This document shows positions 47,066 to 59,666 of a stretch of 64,000 bases of DNA, one piece after another. The notes beneath the pieces were generated by a model that did not search any database, had not been told where the DNA came from, and was given only the letters and a program-made list of their open reading frames with translations. Location of the stretch: the NCBI GenBank assembly GCA_028023455.1, contig JAQFVV010006215.1, positions 6,865,230-6,929,229 of the forward strand, read 5' to 3'. Source of the DNA: Epiperipatus broadwayi. Taxonomy: Eukaryota > Onychophora > Udeonychophora > Euonychophora > Peripatidae. Position 1 is the stretch's first letter, and the number at the start of each line of letters is the position of its first letter. The position numbers and the translations under genes are program-made.

Positions 47066-48547
47066 ATGCAGATTATCTGGATGTCATTTCTAACACTATT
47101 AAATGACCTAATAAATGTTATATCCTTTTTCGCAGTGAAAGCTTTTTAATCAAAGCCTAAAAAATCTGCTGAGAATTGCATTAACAGTTGAGATAAATTT
47201 TTTATTCAGAACAGAAAATAAATACTATGTTTTTTGGACACTAGCAAAGTTTAATAATGGTGACATGTTTGGCAGTACTTTGGAAAAACTTTGCATTAAG
47301 AATTGATATTTCAAAATTAAAATCATTGAAACCTGTTATAATATTGATATAAATATTTATTATGTTTAAACTTTCACTTGCATCATCTGTATCAGAAAAA
47401 CATGATGGATACATAAAATGCTACTGAATTTTTTTTTACAGCTAAATCCTTGATGGATGAACTTTAAGATAATACATCAGTTTTGTCTTAATTTTTAGCA
47501 TACTAACTTATAATGATCAATTAAAACTATAAACCACACAGATTATTTGATGTAAGACGATGTATAGAATTTTTTATTTGAAATTGAGAATAAGCTCAAA
47601 TCTTAGTATGTATGATAATCTAATCAAATATTAATTCTTTGCCATAGCAATAATTTCTCTGCCAATCTTTTTTCTTTTTGTTAAGAGGATAATGCATAGT
47701 TAAAATATGTCCAAATAGAAGGATTCATACAAGCTAAGCAGATTCCTTTTTAAGATGCATTGTTTTTTCCATCTGAAGTCTCAGGATCTAATAATGATAT
47801 GTTGGATAAAACAGAAGATCCAGTGAACTTGAAAGACATGATGATATTTAATTAAAGATGGAATTTAATAACAAAAAGAGAATGAATTCATGGTCCAAAA
47901 TCAAAAAAAAAAAATAATTTTTTAAGAACTTTTATTCTGTGTTAGGTATAAAGTCATTTCTATCACTAATATCATTATCTTGAAATGTCTTAGAAATAGT
48001 ACTTTTGATCGTAAACATATTAGACCTGCTTGGTGTTAGTAATGATGATAGTATTGGTAGCTGTTTATATGCGAAGTATTAATAAACGCAAGGAATTAAA
48101 TATATTGGATTACCTAATGTTTCTTTAGTGGTGGATTCAAGAACATTGTAAAAAATCTAAATGCATAATTCAAAACTTTGCAATCTTGTCAATCACAGTA
48201 TCTTATTTCTACATATGCTTAAATAATATTTCAGCTATTGTAATTAATTGTGACATTTTTTTCTTATTATATTGGAGATACAGTTTTATATAAGTTAGTC
48301 CATACTCCCTGAATATGATCTCCATGTATAATGTATTGATAAGCCTAAATCTTGTTTGATTTCTAATGTAATCATCAACTATTATTTTTATCATTTGAAA
48401 TTTTCATAAAGATAATATTGAAAACATATAATTTATCATTGTTAAGATGAAAGGAGATTTATCTAATGTTTTCATTATACAAATTCACCTAAAAATTTTT
48501 AGTTGTGATTACTTATTAGTCCAATTGAATTATTAAATACGTTTAAA
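47066..48547. other. AT-rich DNA, no gene seen
   Basis: AT-rich. No repeats or motifs found. Confidence 0.5.
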
Positions 48548-48555
48548 ATATTAAG

Positions 48556-49626
48556 GGTACTCATTATTTAGCCAGACTTGGCCGCTTGATGGGGTTCTGG
48601 CTAGCCAAGAACATTTACAAAGGCCATTTACGCAGCCTAGACTTACGGCTAAGAAAACAGTTCTGTTTATCTTAGCCATTGCAGGCTGCTTGATGGCGTT
48701 GCACAGAAATATTGTGGCCTGTTTTGTGCTTCGTTACACTTTATGTGAATTTGCACAATTCACAGTTGGCTACTGTATCGTCTGACGCTGTCTGGATTTG
48801 AAGTGGCCACAACTTTTGAAATGTCCATAGCAGAGTAATTTCATTTCTACTTAAATCATGCAGTCTGACTCACTAAAAATTGTCACACCATCCCCACCCT
48901 TACCTACACAACTTGGAATGTGCAAAACATTGTCTAAGGGTAGGGTTGAATACAATTCGGCCAAGCTCACGTGAAAAGTCACGCTTTTGCGAGAAAATAT
49001 ATGAGACAAATAAAATGTCGCACTGCTGCAAGCAGATTTTCAAATTGTGCCAGTTGCCAATATCAGTCAGGCTCCTGCAACTGAAGGTATTCGATTGCAC
49101 ACGTTTCCAAAACAAAAGGTTGTGATTCTATGACATAAATCAGTATATATATATAAAAAAGAAAACGAAAGTTGAAAAAGTCAAAACTTTTGTTGTTTTT
49201 TATTTTTTGGGGGGATGGGTGGGTGGTGGTGGAGGGGGTGGGTTGAGAAATACTTTGTCATCACTGAGACAAAAGTTATTTTTGGTTTGTTTTTATTTTT
49301 AAAAACAGGTAATAGAAATTTGTTTTAAAAGTAAAAGTTTTACTATATCAGCATTAGTAGGATGGGGGGAAAAAAACTAAAAAAAAAAAATTGAAGACGT
49401 AGTAGAAAAAAATCAAAGGATAAAAAAATTTAATTAATAGTAAAAGTTGTTTTTAAAAATCAGTAAATAAAAATCGCGTAACACAAATAAAGCTAAAAAC
49501 AAATTGCCTTATAGCCAAAAAAAGTTGCCATATTTTAAAATTCGCGGCCTGATAATGTTGCTTTGTATTGTTTTTGACTGGCAACAATGCCATCAAGCAA
49601 CCAAGCCTGGCTAAGTAATGAGTACC
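48556..49626 (+). mobile_element. TIR DNA transposon, family P-like, copy 2
   Basis: A 1071-bp element with terminal inverted repeats GGTACTCATTATTTAGCCAG and, reversed, GGTACTCATTACTTAGCCAG; 33 of the first 37 positions agree and GCTTGATGG follows in both. It is flanked by a perfect 8-bp duplication ATATTAAG (48548-48555 and 49627-49634). The left 230 bp match the reverse complement of the right part of the element at 28296-29350. Near 49055-49125 a plus frame reads EGIRLHTFPKQKVV, which resembles the HxFPK part of a THAP zinc finger, the DNA-binding domain of P-type transposases; the cysteines are not preserved. No transposase remains, so it would be mobilised in trans if at all. Confidence 0.88.
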
Positions 49627-49634
49627 ATATTAAG

Positions 49635-50352
49635 TAGTTACATTTGAAGAATATTTGCAAGTTTAATAGTTTTAACTATTTGAATAATTATCTGATGATA
49701 AAAAGATAACACAAAGGCAATATAAATTGCATGCAAAACATTATATTAAAAAATAGTAAATGTTTTTCAATTAGTTGAAATTGGATTTAAAAAAGAGTCT
49801 TATTAAATCTTGTTTGTAAAATAATTTTATATCAAGAAAAGAAATAATAAACTTTTTAAAAATGTGGATTTGGAGGAAAAGGGAAATGGTTAAGGTTAGA
49901 AATGTAGATGTACTGAAGAAGTCAATAATCAGAAGTGAATTAGCATATGATTAGAGGTAAAAGAATTATTGATATTGAAAGTTTGTGGAGGTTAATATGA
50001 AAAGGAAAAGAAAGTTATACAATGTAAGGAATGTGGTAACTATAAGCTTTTAAAAAAGAAAGCAAAAGATAGGAATTTATTAAAAAAGTGGTTTGCAGTG
50101 CAAAGCCAGTTCTTTGTATAATAATTTTTATATCTATACTGATCAATTTTCAAAAGATTTCTTCTAGTTAATAATCCCTGATTTTTATTAAAACTGCATA
50201 TTTATTTGTTTTGTTTACTATATTGTAATATTGTAGACAGTGACCAACTCTGGCCAAGTCAGATATTACAAGCTTATTAAAACAAATTTAGAATGGAGAA
50301 ATGAGAACAATCATTTTCTCATGTTTTTTTTTTTACAATTGTTAATTTATTT
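49635..50352. other. AT-rich spacer
   Basis: AT-rich DNA between two TIR elements, no feature seen. Confidence 0.45.
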
Positions 50353-50360
50353 AAATATAT

Positions 50361-51698
50361 GGTGCTTGTCTTATAGATAAAGACGCTGTTCGATGGCGCT
50401 GTTTTCACGCTAAAACTATAAAATATGAACATTCCCGGGCCGTTGATTTTAATCATTTTGATGTGTTTTTTGTAATGCGAAATAAAAACAAAACAAAATT
50501 GTCTTTTTTAAATATTATTTTTTATTAACATATACAAATTAAATGATAATAATAAATGTAAAATAAAATAAACAAATTACAATTTGATTCGTGTTTTCTA
50601 TTTTGCTTTATTAGAAAAATCAATTTTCTATCGGATATTTTTTTACTGGGGTTACGGCTTTTTTTGTTGTTGTTGTTTAAAAACTCATAATCAGAATAAA
50701 AAGTAAAATTTCTTAGTCTTCCTTTTACATTTTATTTCTACAGAGAAACAGATATTATTGTGTTACTGCTATTTTTTACTTTTTTAGTCTTCGTTTTAAA
50801 TTTTTTTTTTTTTTTACAGACAAACAGATATTACCGCTATTTTTTACTTCAAATAGAATGACAACAAAAAGTAAAAGTTGCTAGGGTTAGGTTTAGGATT
50901 AGTGTTCTGTTGTTTGTAATGCTAAAATAAAAAATACCAAAATCGTATTTTTGTAAATATTTTTTTTTAGTAACATCTATAAAATAAATGATAACAATAA
51001 ACGTGAACTATATTCAACAAAGTATAACCGTAGTCTGAGAAAAGAATGAAAGTAAAACTTTTTTAAACAACAAAAAACACACACATATATAAAATGTCTT
51101 CTTTACTTATTAACCATGTTTATAATATATGCTTTTTATGAAATTTACAAAAAACAGGCATAATTGTACTTTTCTTACTGGATATTTTTGTGTTACCGCT
51201 CTTTTTTACTTCAAAAATATACACACTGTAGAATCTTGTTTGTCTCGTGGAATGTTACGAACAGTATGTTACTTGACTCGTTACCTAATTCCAACTCACT
51301 TTACATATATATCTTGTCAACATTTTCCCAATTAAAACTTCAATACAGTACGGTGTAAAAAGTCTGATAATTATTACTTTACAAAATCTGAACATTTCAA
51401 TACTTTAAAATAAAAAAAAATCCAATGAAAACATTTCCATCCAATTCAAATACACACACCCGCTCACCAAGCTGTAACCATTTTATAAACTGCGAATTCA
51501 GAAAATATATTTGCTGCGGTGCGACATACATGCTGTACTGTGGCATGACATAGCGGCCTGCAATCTGTAGCACAACAAAAAAGTTATATTATAGATAAAC
51601 GCGGGTTTGAACGTGTCGGCCGTGGTAACAGCATTTTTATGTGTTTTAGCACGAAAACGGCGCCATCGAGCGGCGTCTTTAACTATAAGACAAGAACC
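50361..51698. mobile_element. TIR DNA transposon, related family, copy 3
   Basis: A 1338-bp element with ends GGTGCTTGTCTTATAG and, reversed, GGTTCTTGTCTTATAG; 41 of the first 46 positions agree, with CGATGGCGC inside both TIRs. Flanking 8-mers are AAATATAT and AAAGATTT, which agree at 6 of 8 positions, consistent with an old duplication. The TIR layout (GGT start, G-TGATGGC-type motif about 30-40 bp in, 8-bp duplication) links it to the elements at 28296 and 48556, though its sequence differs. Inside, a phrase like TTACCGCTATTTTTTACTT recurs near 50764, 50834 and 51196. No transposase frame. Confidence 0.8.
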
Positions 51699-51864
51699 AA
51701 AGATTTTAACTTATTTTAAGATTTTTACATTTTTAAGTGATAATATGAAAATTCCAATGTTTAAAATAATAATGAATATTTATAGTTAAGGGTAATTGTA
51801 AATGAATGAAAAAGTACTTAAAAAGGTGAGAAATTAACCTTTTTGTAAAAATATGAGATAATAT

Positions 51865-54665
51865 TGTACCGATCGAAAATGTATGTGCATCCAACAAGAT
51901 TTAGAATCTAAGCAAAAGTACCCCGAATCCAATCATGCCCGAGATACACATGTCAGGAGCAATCATGAATTCTAACCTCTTTGCCCTTTTCCCAAATCTA
52001 TAACTTTATGAACAACACCTATGGTGATACCACATAAATTTATTATATTCTGTCCCAGTGCTACGTTTTACATGAGAACTCAACTGGTGATGATGATGAG
52101 ATATTGAGTGAACCCGAGATATCAAATTAAAAATATACATAAATATAAATGTTAATAAGGAGATCTGAACAACTGGATTAAAGTTAAAAATAGAAATATT
52201 TTTTTTGAACAGAATTAAAGATGAGTTTTACATATATATATAATCAACTCTACGCTTGTAAAACTTTATTTTATTACAACCATTTGAGAAACTTGTTACA
52301 ATTATTTTTATGTTGACAAATATTAATTTAGTGCGGCAGTCACAAAAAATGATTTTATCCGAGTGGCTTGGTGCACATTTTATACAAAAAAAATATATTT
52401 ATAAAGTTACAATAGAGTTTCGCTAATTATACGATTTTAATACATAAGTTTATTTTCATTTGGAAATTTTCTTTATAACAATTAGAATAAGGATACATTT
52501 TGATCAGTAGACTAAAACATTATTTATTTTACATATTCAGCATTTAACAATAGAATATAGCGAAACTATAATTGCAGGAACGGCTTATTTCAATAAAGGG
52601 GAGGGCAGCTTCATGAGAAGTTGGATTTAAACTCCAACGAAAAATATTACTAAGAGAACGGTTGATAATCACATATTACGATTTACTTTGCTAAACAGGC
52701 TAGAAAACTATAAGAAATGGTGGTGCTAGCATAATATCAGCGAGAGGAAATGGCATATTTGGGCCAGTACAAGGTCATTCTCCAATTATTTTAAAGATGT
52801 TACATGCCAGCTTTATGTTAAAGCAGTACAGGAAGAAAAAGTTAGGTAGGAAGATTCTATGGGCCGGACCATGGTGCATCCATGCATTGCTTCATCTACT
52901 CTAACCTGCATGTTCTAGAAGTAAACGTCGACTTCTATTACGAATGAGGATACTAATGACGAAACTTTAAATCCCTGGAGTGAGGTACAGGCAATTCAAA
53001 GCAGTATGTAAATATATACTTGGGAAGAATGATGAACAGTGAGGATCGTGACTCCCTCATGTGAGGTACAGACAAATCAGATCGAAGCCTTATGCGGCTT
53101 ATGAATAATTGGACCTATGCTAGCAACGCTATCAGAATAATATAAAATCAATAAATTTAAACATTAAAGAAAAGCCTTAAATGGTTTATCAAATACGTAA
53201 TGATATGCTAAAATAATGATCCATGTACTCTAAAGTCATTTATCATAAATTAAACTATAATTTATGAAGCGTGCATTGCTCCCCCTTCTTGAATCAATAT
53301 TTTAACATATTAAACAAACACTAAAATTCACGTATTTAATAATGCAAATTACAAAATAGATTTAATTTGCCAACCTTTTGGCGATGATGATCAAGAAGAA
53401 AATTAACGGACACCAATATCCACCCCGGATTGCAAAAGTATTTATACATTTTGTATAAATTTACAATAAAACATTTATTTAAAAAAAAAAGGTATTCATT
53501 TAAAGTACAAACCCATTCTTATGAGATATTTAAAATAAATAACAAGAACTCGTTAATTCCCCCCTTCCCTTTTTAATAGAAGTTCGTAAGACCAGATTTG
53601 ATTGGCATTTACAACTAAAATTAAGTGAAAAATAGAAACATATTAACATTAAATTATGACCGCACTAAACTATAATAATAATAATAAGCGTGTGTTGGAT
53701 GAACAATTATTTTGGATAGCAGAGAATTGATACAAAAAAAAAAATTAGCGAGCTTTAAAAAAATTTACACATAAAGAAAACATTAGTCTATGAATTACAT
53801 TACTAATAGGAATTGGCTAATGCGATCGTACTATCTTTGGGTTGGTTAACTCAGGATTCCATGAAGTATTGATGGATCTTCTATGGCAGGTGGCATTCTT
53901 GAATGATAGGGGCTACATCTCAGCACCAGTCAGGCTGAAGATGGAGGGAAAGGCAGCTTAGCCCCTCAAAATTTCAATGGACGTGAAGTCACCTAGCAGT
54001 GACTGACCAAACTCTGACAATAGATTGTTAGCTCTATTTATGTCAGTTTTTAGCCCCTCAGAGAATGTTTGTTTTAATTAGATCTCCTGACTCTAATGGA
54101 TCTCTAATTTACAAGAGTCTTTTCTCTATTGTTAGTAAAGATGCAGTCGTGAGATAACTATCTAAAATCATTTCAAACCAATTTCCAGTTTGGAAATGGA
54201 TTTGACAAAAAAAAAATGTTAATAGCTAACTAATATCCATTAGCTTTGTTTTAGATTTTACTTTTTCTTAATTTTAATTTACAAATTCCTTTTTTTTAAA
54301 TATGAAATGAACATCCCACCCCTTTAAGTATTTTTAGACAGTCATCTTGAATTTATATGTAGTTTTATATACGAAATATAATTACAATATTAAAATAAAA
54401 GTAAAAAAAATACAATTTTAAAAGAGACAAAATTATTTAATGTTTTAAATTATATATATAAGCTCCTGTCATATACGTATATCTGAGTCGCATCCATTAA
54501 ATCCAATATTTAAAATAATTAAAGATTTTTATTTCAGATTTGTATTTATAAATCTCATAGACGCTTCTCAGAAATATATGTATAGTTTATTTAGATTTTA
54601 CAACAACAAAAAAAGGAGTGCGACATGTGGGCTGTGGTAGAACTGAAACTCGATCTTGAACTAAG
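51865..54665 (-). mobile_element. LTR-like block, relative of the 32-34 kb LTRs
   Basis: Starts TGTACCGATCG after ATAT (51861-51864). Its first 200 bp align with 34242-34450 and its middle (near 53113) with 33593. It has a minus-strand TATA-like box (CATAAATAG, 54034-54042) and GC-richer stretches at 52700-53130 and 53820-54010. The right end is uncertain; about 54665 is where a GATCTTGAACTAAGGTCGAC stretch, comparable to other LTR ends here, stops. No coding frame: probably a solo LTR of about 2.8 kb. Confidence 0.5.
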
Positions 54666-55560
54666 GTCGACTGTTGAGAGTTACAAAAGTTAAGAATAGG
54701 GATGTGTTAAAGCAATAGACCTTTGAGAAACAATCTTTGATCCATCTACTAAAAAAACAGCAGTAGCAGTTCAGCTGTGAAAAGAACAAGAGAAGTTAAA
54801 CTATTAGTCTGAAGTAAGACTAGTCTCAATAATTTGTTAAAAAAATATTTTTAGGATAAATTTGAAAACCGCTAAGCCTTAGCTAGAAGCTGAGCATCAC
54901 CGAAACTAACCATATAGCCAGTTCACAAAGAAAATGTAAAAGGAGAATACCCCTTGGAGAAATCTGCATCAAACCTTGCATTCCATCCAAAGCATGACTT
55001 TCAGTTTATGTTAATCTGAACTGCAAATTATATTGGAAAATGAATAAATTTAGACTGTATTAACCTGACCTGGAGATCTTTCTGACATGAAAATAATAAT
55101 GGCAACAATTGATAAATTCAAGCTGTGTTAATCTACCCTGGAAATTTGTATCGATTTGAAAATTAATATAATTACCAACTGAAAACTTGAAGTGACAGCA
55201 AGAAATCATGAATAATTTCAATTTGTGTTTATCTATGTTTACTTTTAATGAACAAATTACATGATTAGGTTTGATGATATTTAGCTTTTAACTAAAGCTT
55301 AGCACATTGTCAAGTTCAAAAACTTTTTGACAATTATTATTGAGACTAAAATTACTTTAGACTACCAAATTAACTTCTCTGTTTTCTTCACAGCTGGACC
55401 GATATTGCTGTTTTCTTCAACAGCTAGTTCAAGAATGATTATTTCTCAGAAGATACTGTGCTCTGCTGTTTTCACCTGCTCCCTATCAATTTTTGAAACA
55501 CTTGTTATTTATCCAATTATATTATCTCAGACATAACTTTAAATCTTGACCAATTGAGCC
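54666..55560. other. Degenerate short repeats, no gene seen
   Basis: Around 55008-55240 a phrase like GTGTTAATCTACCCTGGAAAT recurs four times (near 55008, 55051, 55119, 55220) with irregular spacing of about 45-100 bp. The open frame at 55327-55536 has no recognised motif. Confidence 0.4.
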
Positions 55561-56129
55561 TATTTTTACAGAAAGGTTATTTCTTTCCATTTTTTGATTT
55601 AAAAATTTTAAATATAATTATTGAAATTCCTCAGTAGTTATTTTTTAACTATCAAAAATAGTATAATCCTTTAATTACATTATCATTTGAACAACATTGC
55701 CTTTTGTTTTAGGGAGATAACAAAAATGTTAAAACCTTATTTTTTTTTTTAAAGAACTGATAAGCAATACTTAAAATTTTACTCATTTTTTTAAGGTTAA
55801 ATATCCATAGTTAAAATTACTGAAAATATACCCAATTGATTATTCAATTGATACACCAACCAATTGTTTTGTTTCAGTACTTTATCTCAGTAGAGCAAAG
55901 GTTTAGTATTTAACTTTATTTTTATAGGACATTTATTTCTTTATTATTTAGAGAGAATAGCACACTCCACCTCTTTAATATGCATCAAAGTTATTTTTTT
56001 CAAAATGCTACAATTCAATTATTTTTTTTTTTTTTATTATCAATTTTTATCTGGAATCATGGTCTTTGGATCTTTTTTTTCTTTTTACAATTTATTGATC
56101 ATTTAGTGATTGGTTATTCTTGCATTGTT
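55561..56129. other. AT-rich DNA, no gene seen
   Basis: AT-rich with T tracts; nothing recognised. Confidence 0.45.
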
Positions 56130-56970
56130 TAATAGCGAGCTGAAATTATTTTATGTCTATTTTGGGAGGAAGCCATCCTTATTGTTACTGTGTCACCTTT
56201 TACCTCTGTCCTGGAAGTTTTGTTATGGGAGATGATATTCTCATCCTCGTTTAGAATATCCTCTACCATTTTTATAATCACTCTTCATTTCTTTGTGCTG
56301 GACACGATTTTAATCCTTTCATTTGCTGGCTCTTCTTTTTTCTGGGGATCCATCTGGTGATTTATCAGGTGACTTTGTAAACAACTAACTATTCCTATTT
56401 TTCTCATACTATCTATACTTTTTTCCCAATATGGTTGGAGTGTGTGGATGTTATTTACTTCATACACCCAATGTGTGCTTCATTTTTGCCTTTATTTATG
56501 GGGTTTTATTTATTTTTTTGTTAATTGTAACTTACATTCTTTGTGATTAAAATATTTGCTGGTTGATTACTTATATCAAGTGTATTGAGCAACTCGGGTA
56601 CCTGTGCAATGGATTGGAGATCAGTACCAATGAACATCTATTCAATCTTAAGAAGCAAATTTCTTTTTTTGATGCTAATGATCTAGTCTTCAATAGGCAA
56701 TTAGGGCTCTCAATCTAGCCATTCATCTTCTGAAGAAAGTAGTAAATATCTCCAGGTGTATACTTTTCCTGTGAGACTTGGTACATCATGCTTTCTTGAT
56801 GTTCTTCCATCCAATAGCTAACAATAACACCTCTTCATAATTTTGAAAAGTACTGGGCTTAGTAAACAAAGAATTCCATCATGTTTGAGATTCTCTTTGT
56901 AAGTGTCTGGGAAAAAAATGTATCCTATGTAAGTCATATCTGAACATTCACGCAACAAAATCCAGAGTTT
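56130..56970 (-). pseudogene. Decayed coding-like sequence, unidentified
   Basis: Minus-strand frames here have a protein-like residue mix: GVIVSYWMEEHQESMMYQVS and EKYTPGDIYYFLQKMNG near 56730-56850, continuing past one stop with ASKKEICFLRLN; and lower down KKEEPANERIKIVSS near 56290-56340. They do not add up to a domain I can name. Likely remnant of a retroelement or gene. Confidence 0.3.
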
Positions 56971-56975
56971 TGGCA

Positions 56976-59666
56976 ATTATACCAAGGCTAATCTAGATGA
57001 GAGGTTGAGACCTCGAATCTGATCGCACCTCAGCTCCTTCACCAATGCTCCAAGGTTTACTACCCTATGAATGACATATACGAGGCTACACTTGGATCTT
57101 CTAATTCGCGTTCCGGCAGTAGAAAGGGTGGCAGATGAGACTCTGGAAATAAATAACACAGTTACTATACAAATAACTAAACACACACCTATGGCTACTT
57201 AGATAACGCATATGTGGACTTAAACTAACATGATAATTTAGAATATTTAATTGAATCGTAACAAGCTATGAATAAGACGCTGAATGTGAATACATTTTAT
57301 ATATATTTCTTAAAAGAAATCAATACTAACAATATGGCAACAGTGTATGAGGTTATATAGCAGGTGTATAATGATGAGTGGATGGGTACAAAGTCTCATC
57401 TCTACACTTTATACATTTTTATCGATTAATTATTGCCACTATTAATTTGGTTATCTACAGTTAATATGCCTGACTTTTCCATGTCATGCCAAGGTTTGCT
57501 AAAGTTAAATATACAAGAATGACAATATTAAGTATAATTTATTTATTAATATTACATAATTAGCAATAAGTGTGCTCCCTATGCAGATCATATATATATA
57601 TATAAACTAGATCTGGAGTTCAGATCAATGCTGAACTGAATAACATAAGGGAAGACGAACTGGCGCTTTGCAGGAGAGCTTCCAAGACTACGGCGCTACA
57701 TAAACTAAATAATGGTTGCGACTTGAATGTGCAATTACTCAAGGGATTCAGTACCAAGTACTCTGTTCCTGTGGACTGTACAACTTGCTATCATAAAATA
57801 CATGAACGTTTAGTTTGGGTGATCAGAGCATCTTGTTCCAGTTCTAAAAAAAGAGCTATCCAAACTAAGAGTAACGGGGTGGCCCTTATACAAAGGCCAT
57901 TCTAATAAGAAATACATATAACAAAGCGTAATGCACAGATATGCTTCGTAAAGACACATTCGCAACATTTTCCAAATATCAAATGTTAAAATTAATCAAG
58001 CGCTAAATCTTTAGTTTCGATCTGCGAAACTATTCTACGCCCGTTCGTAAATTAGCATGCTTAAACATGCTAAAATGGGTTAATTAAATGATCTAGTTTA
58101 CAGTTAAATCTATCTAGTTTATGATAATAGACTAAGGAGAAATAAGCATATTTAAGACTTATCTAATTATTTATAATATGCTTCAAAATATCATTTTTAC
58201 TATTATTTAATTAAATGCAATCATTTGACATGCAAACCTGAATTATACTAAGTTAAAACAGAGTAACTCAACATATATAAAAGTTGGTTTCAGATCAGAG
58301 ATATATTTAAAGTAGGTTTCAGGTCAGAGATTTATTTATGGGCTAAAAACCAATTTAACATATGAGAGAGTCTAATTATCTTTCTACTGTTATAATATTT
58401 AATAATCTTCGCTCTGAGGGATGGTATAGCATAATTAATGAAATATCAAATAAACAAAATAATGAAGGCATATCTGCCGATTGGATAGATTAAGAATAAT
58501 AATGAAAATAATTATCATGATTAATAGAAATATTATTAGTTAACTTTTAATTAGGCAAGATTTTACATTATTATTTTTAAATAAGGGTCATTAAGATATT
58601 TAAATCAATAAGTACAAATTCATTACAGAGTTTTAATTATTAATAATTTTTAGTTTCGTAGTTTGGGCACATTTATAGTATAGCTAGCTTTAGAAAATTA
58701 AGGAAATGATTTATTAAAACTTAGTTTAAGAGCTCTACGGAAGATTAGTTACTGATCATCTTGCTGAGGTGGCTTGCATGTCGTAGGCACTAACATTCAC
58801 TGATAGGCTGCTTCATTCTGGTGGCTTCTTGGTATGTTGCTGTTTTTAACTCCCTGTATCTCCTAGACCAATTTCCCCACGAGGAAGAAAGCATGATAGG
58901 CCTTCTAATCTCGGATCTTCATCATCAATTTTGGCATAGTGCCTGACTGTATTTGATCACAATTAAAGAGTTAGCTAATTTTGAATTAAAACTGGTTTTC
59001 TTATAGAATATCTTTCTTACTCCCTCACAAACCATTAAAAGTTGTTTACGACTTTTAATTTTCAATTCTAATAGCCAGCATAAATTTTAAGGACGACAAA
59101 GATTCTGGCTTAGCTCTTGACAAGTAGTGCTGGGTTAATGATTTTGTCTTTGCCCTTTTGAACTTTGTTTAAAAATCTTCAGCTCAGTTTACAATTTAAT
59201 GAAAGGTATTTCTGAGAAACCGATGACCCTGATTCTCTTTTTTTTAAAGAGATTTATGCTGTCAACATTGTTACATGTATAAGACAGACACCTCTGAATT
59301 TAAGATTTATATGTGAATACCAACAAATCTGTAAATTAAATAACTTAAAAGATAACTTGGAAATAATTTAGAAAATTTGTAATGTTTACTACAGTTCCCT
59401 TCGCATATATACATAGGTGTGCTCCCACACATACAACGATGTTTACAACTTACTTTAATTTTATTAATTCTAAAAATTACAACTGTGTATACATTATACA
59501 CATATCGATTTATTTAATTCATTTAGGTGTGCAATATAAATACACGCACACATACAGCGCTATAACTAGTTAACTAATATACATAGACTTGGATGGGTTT
59601 AAACCAGAGAAATTTTACTACTATGAAACATAGGTAAAACAGGATGAGAAATAAGTCGTACTGTTT
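56976..59666. mobile_element. Possible LTR-like block
   Basis: Mixed-composition DNA beginning near TATACCAAGGC (56976) and ending in ...CGTACTGTTTCA at about 59666, an end like those at 37207 and 14988. GC-richer stretches occur at 56985-57190, 57640-57900 and 58740-58930. A 31-bp duplicated phrase (GGTTTCAG-TCAGAGAT) lies near 58285-58335. Limits are weakly supported and no target duplication is clear. Confidence 0.25.
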
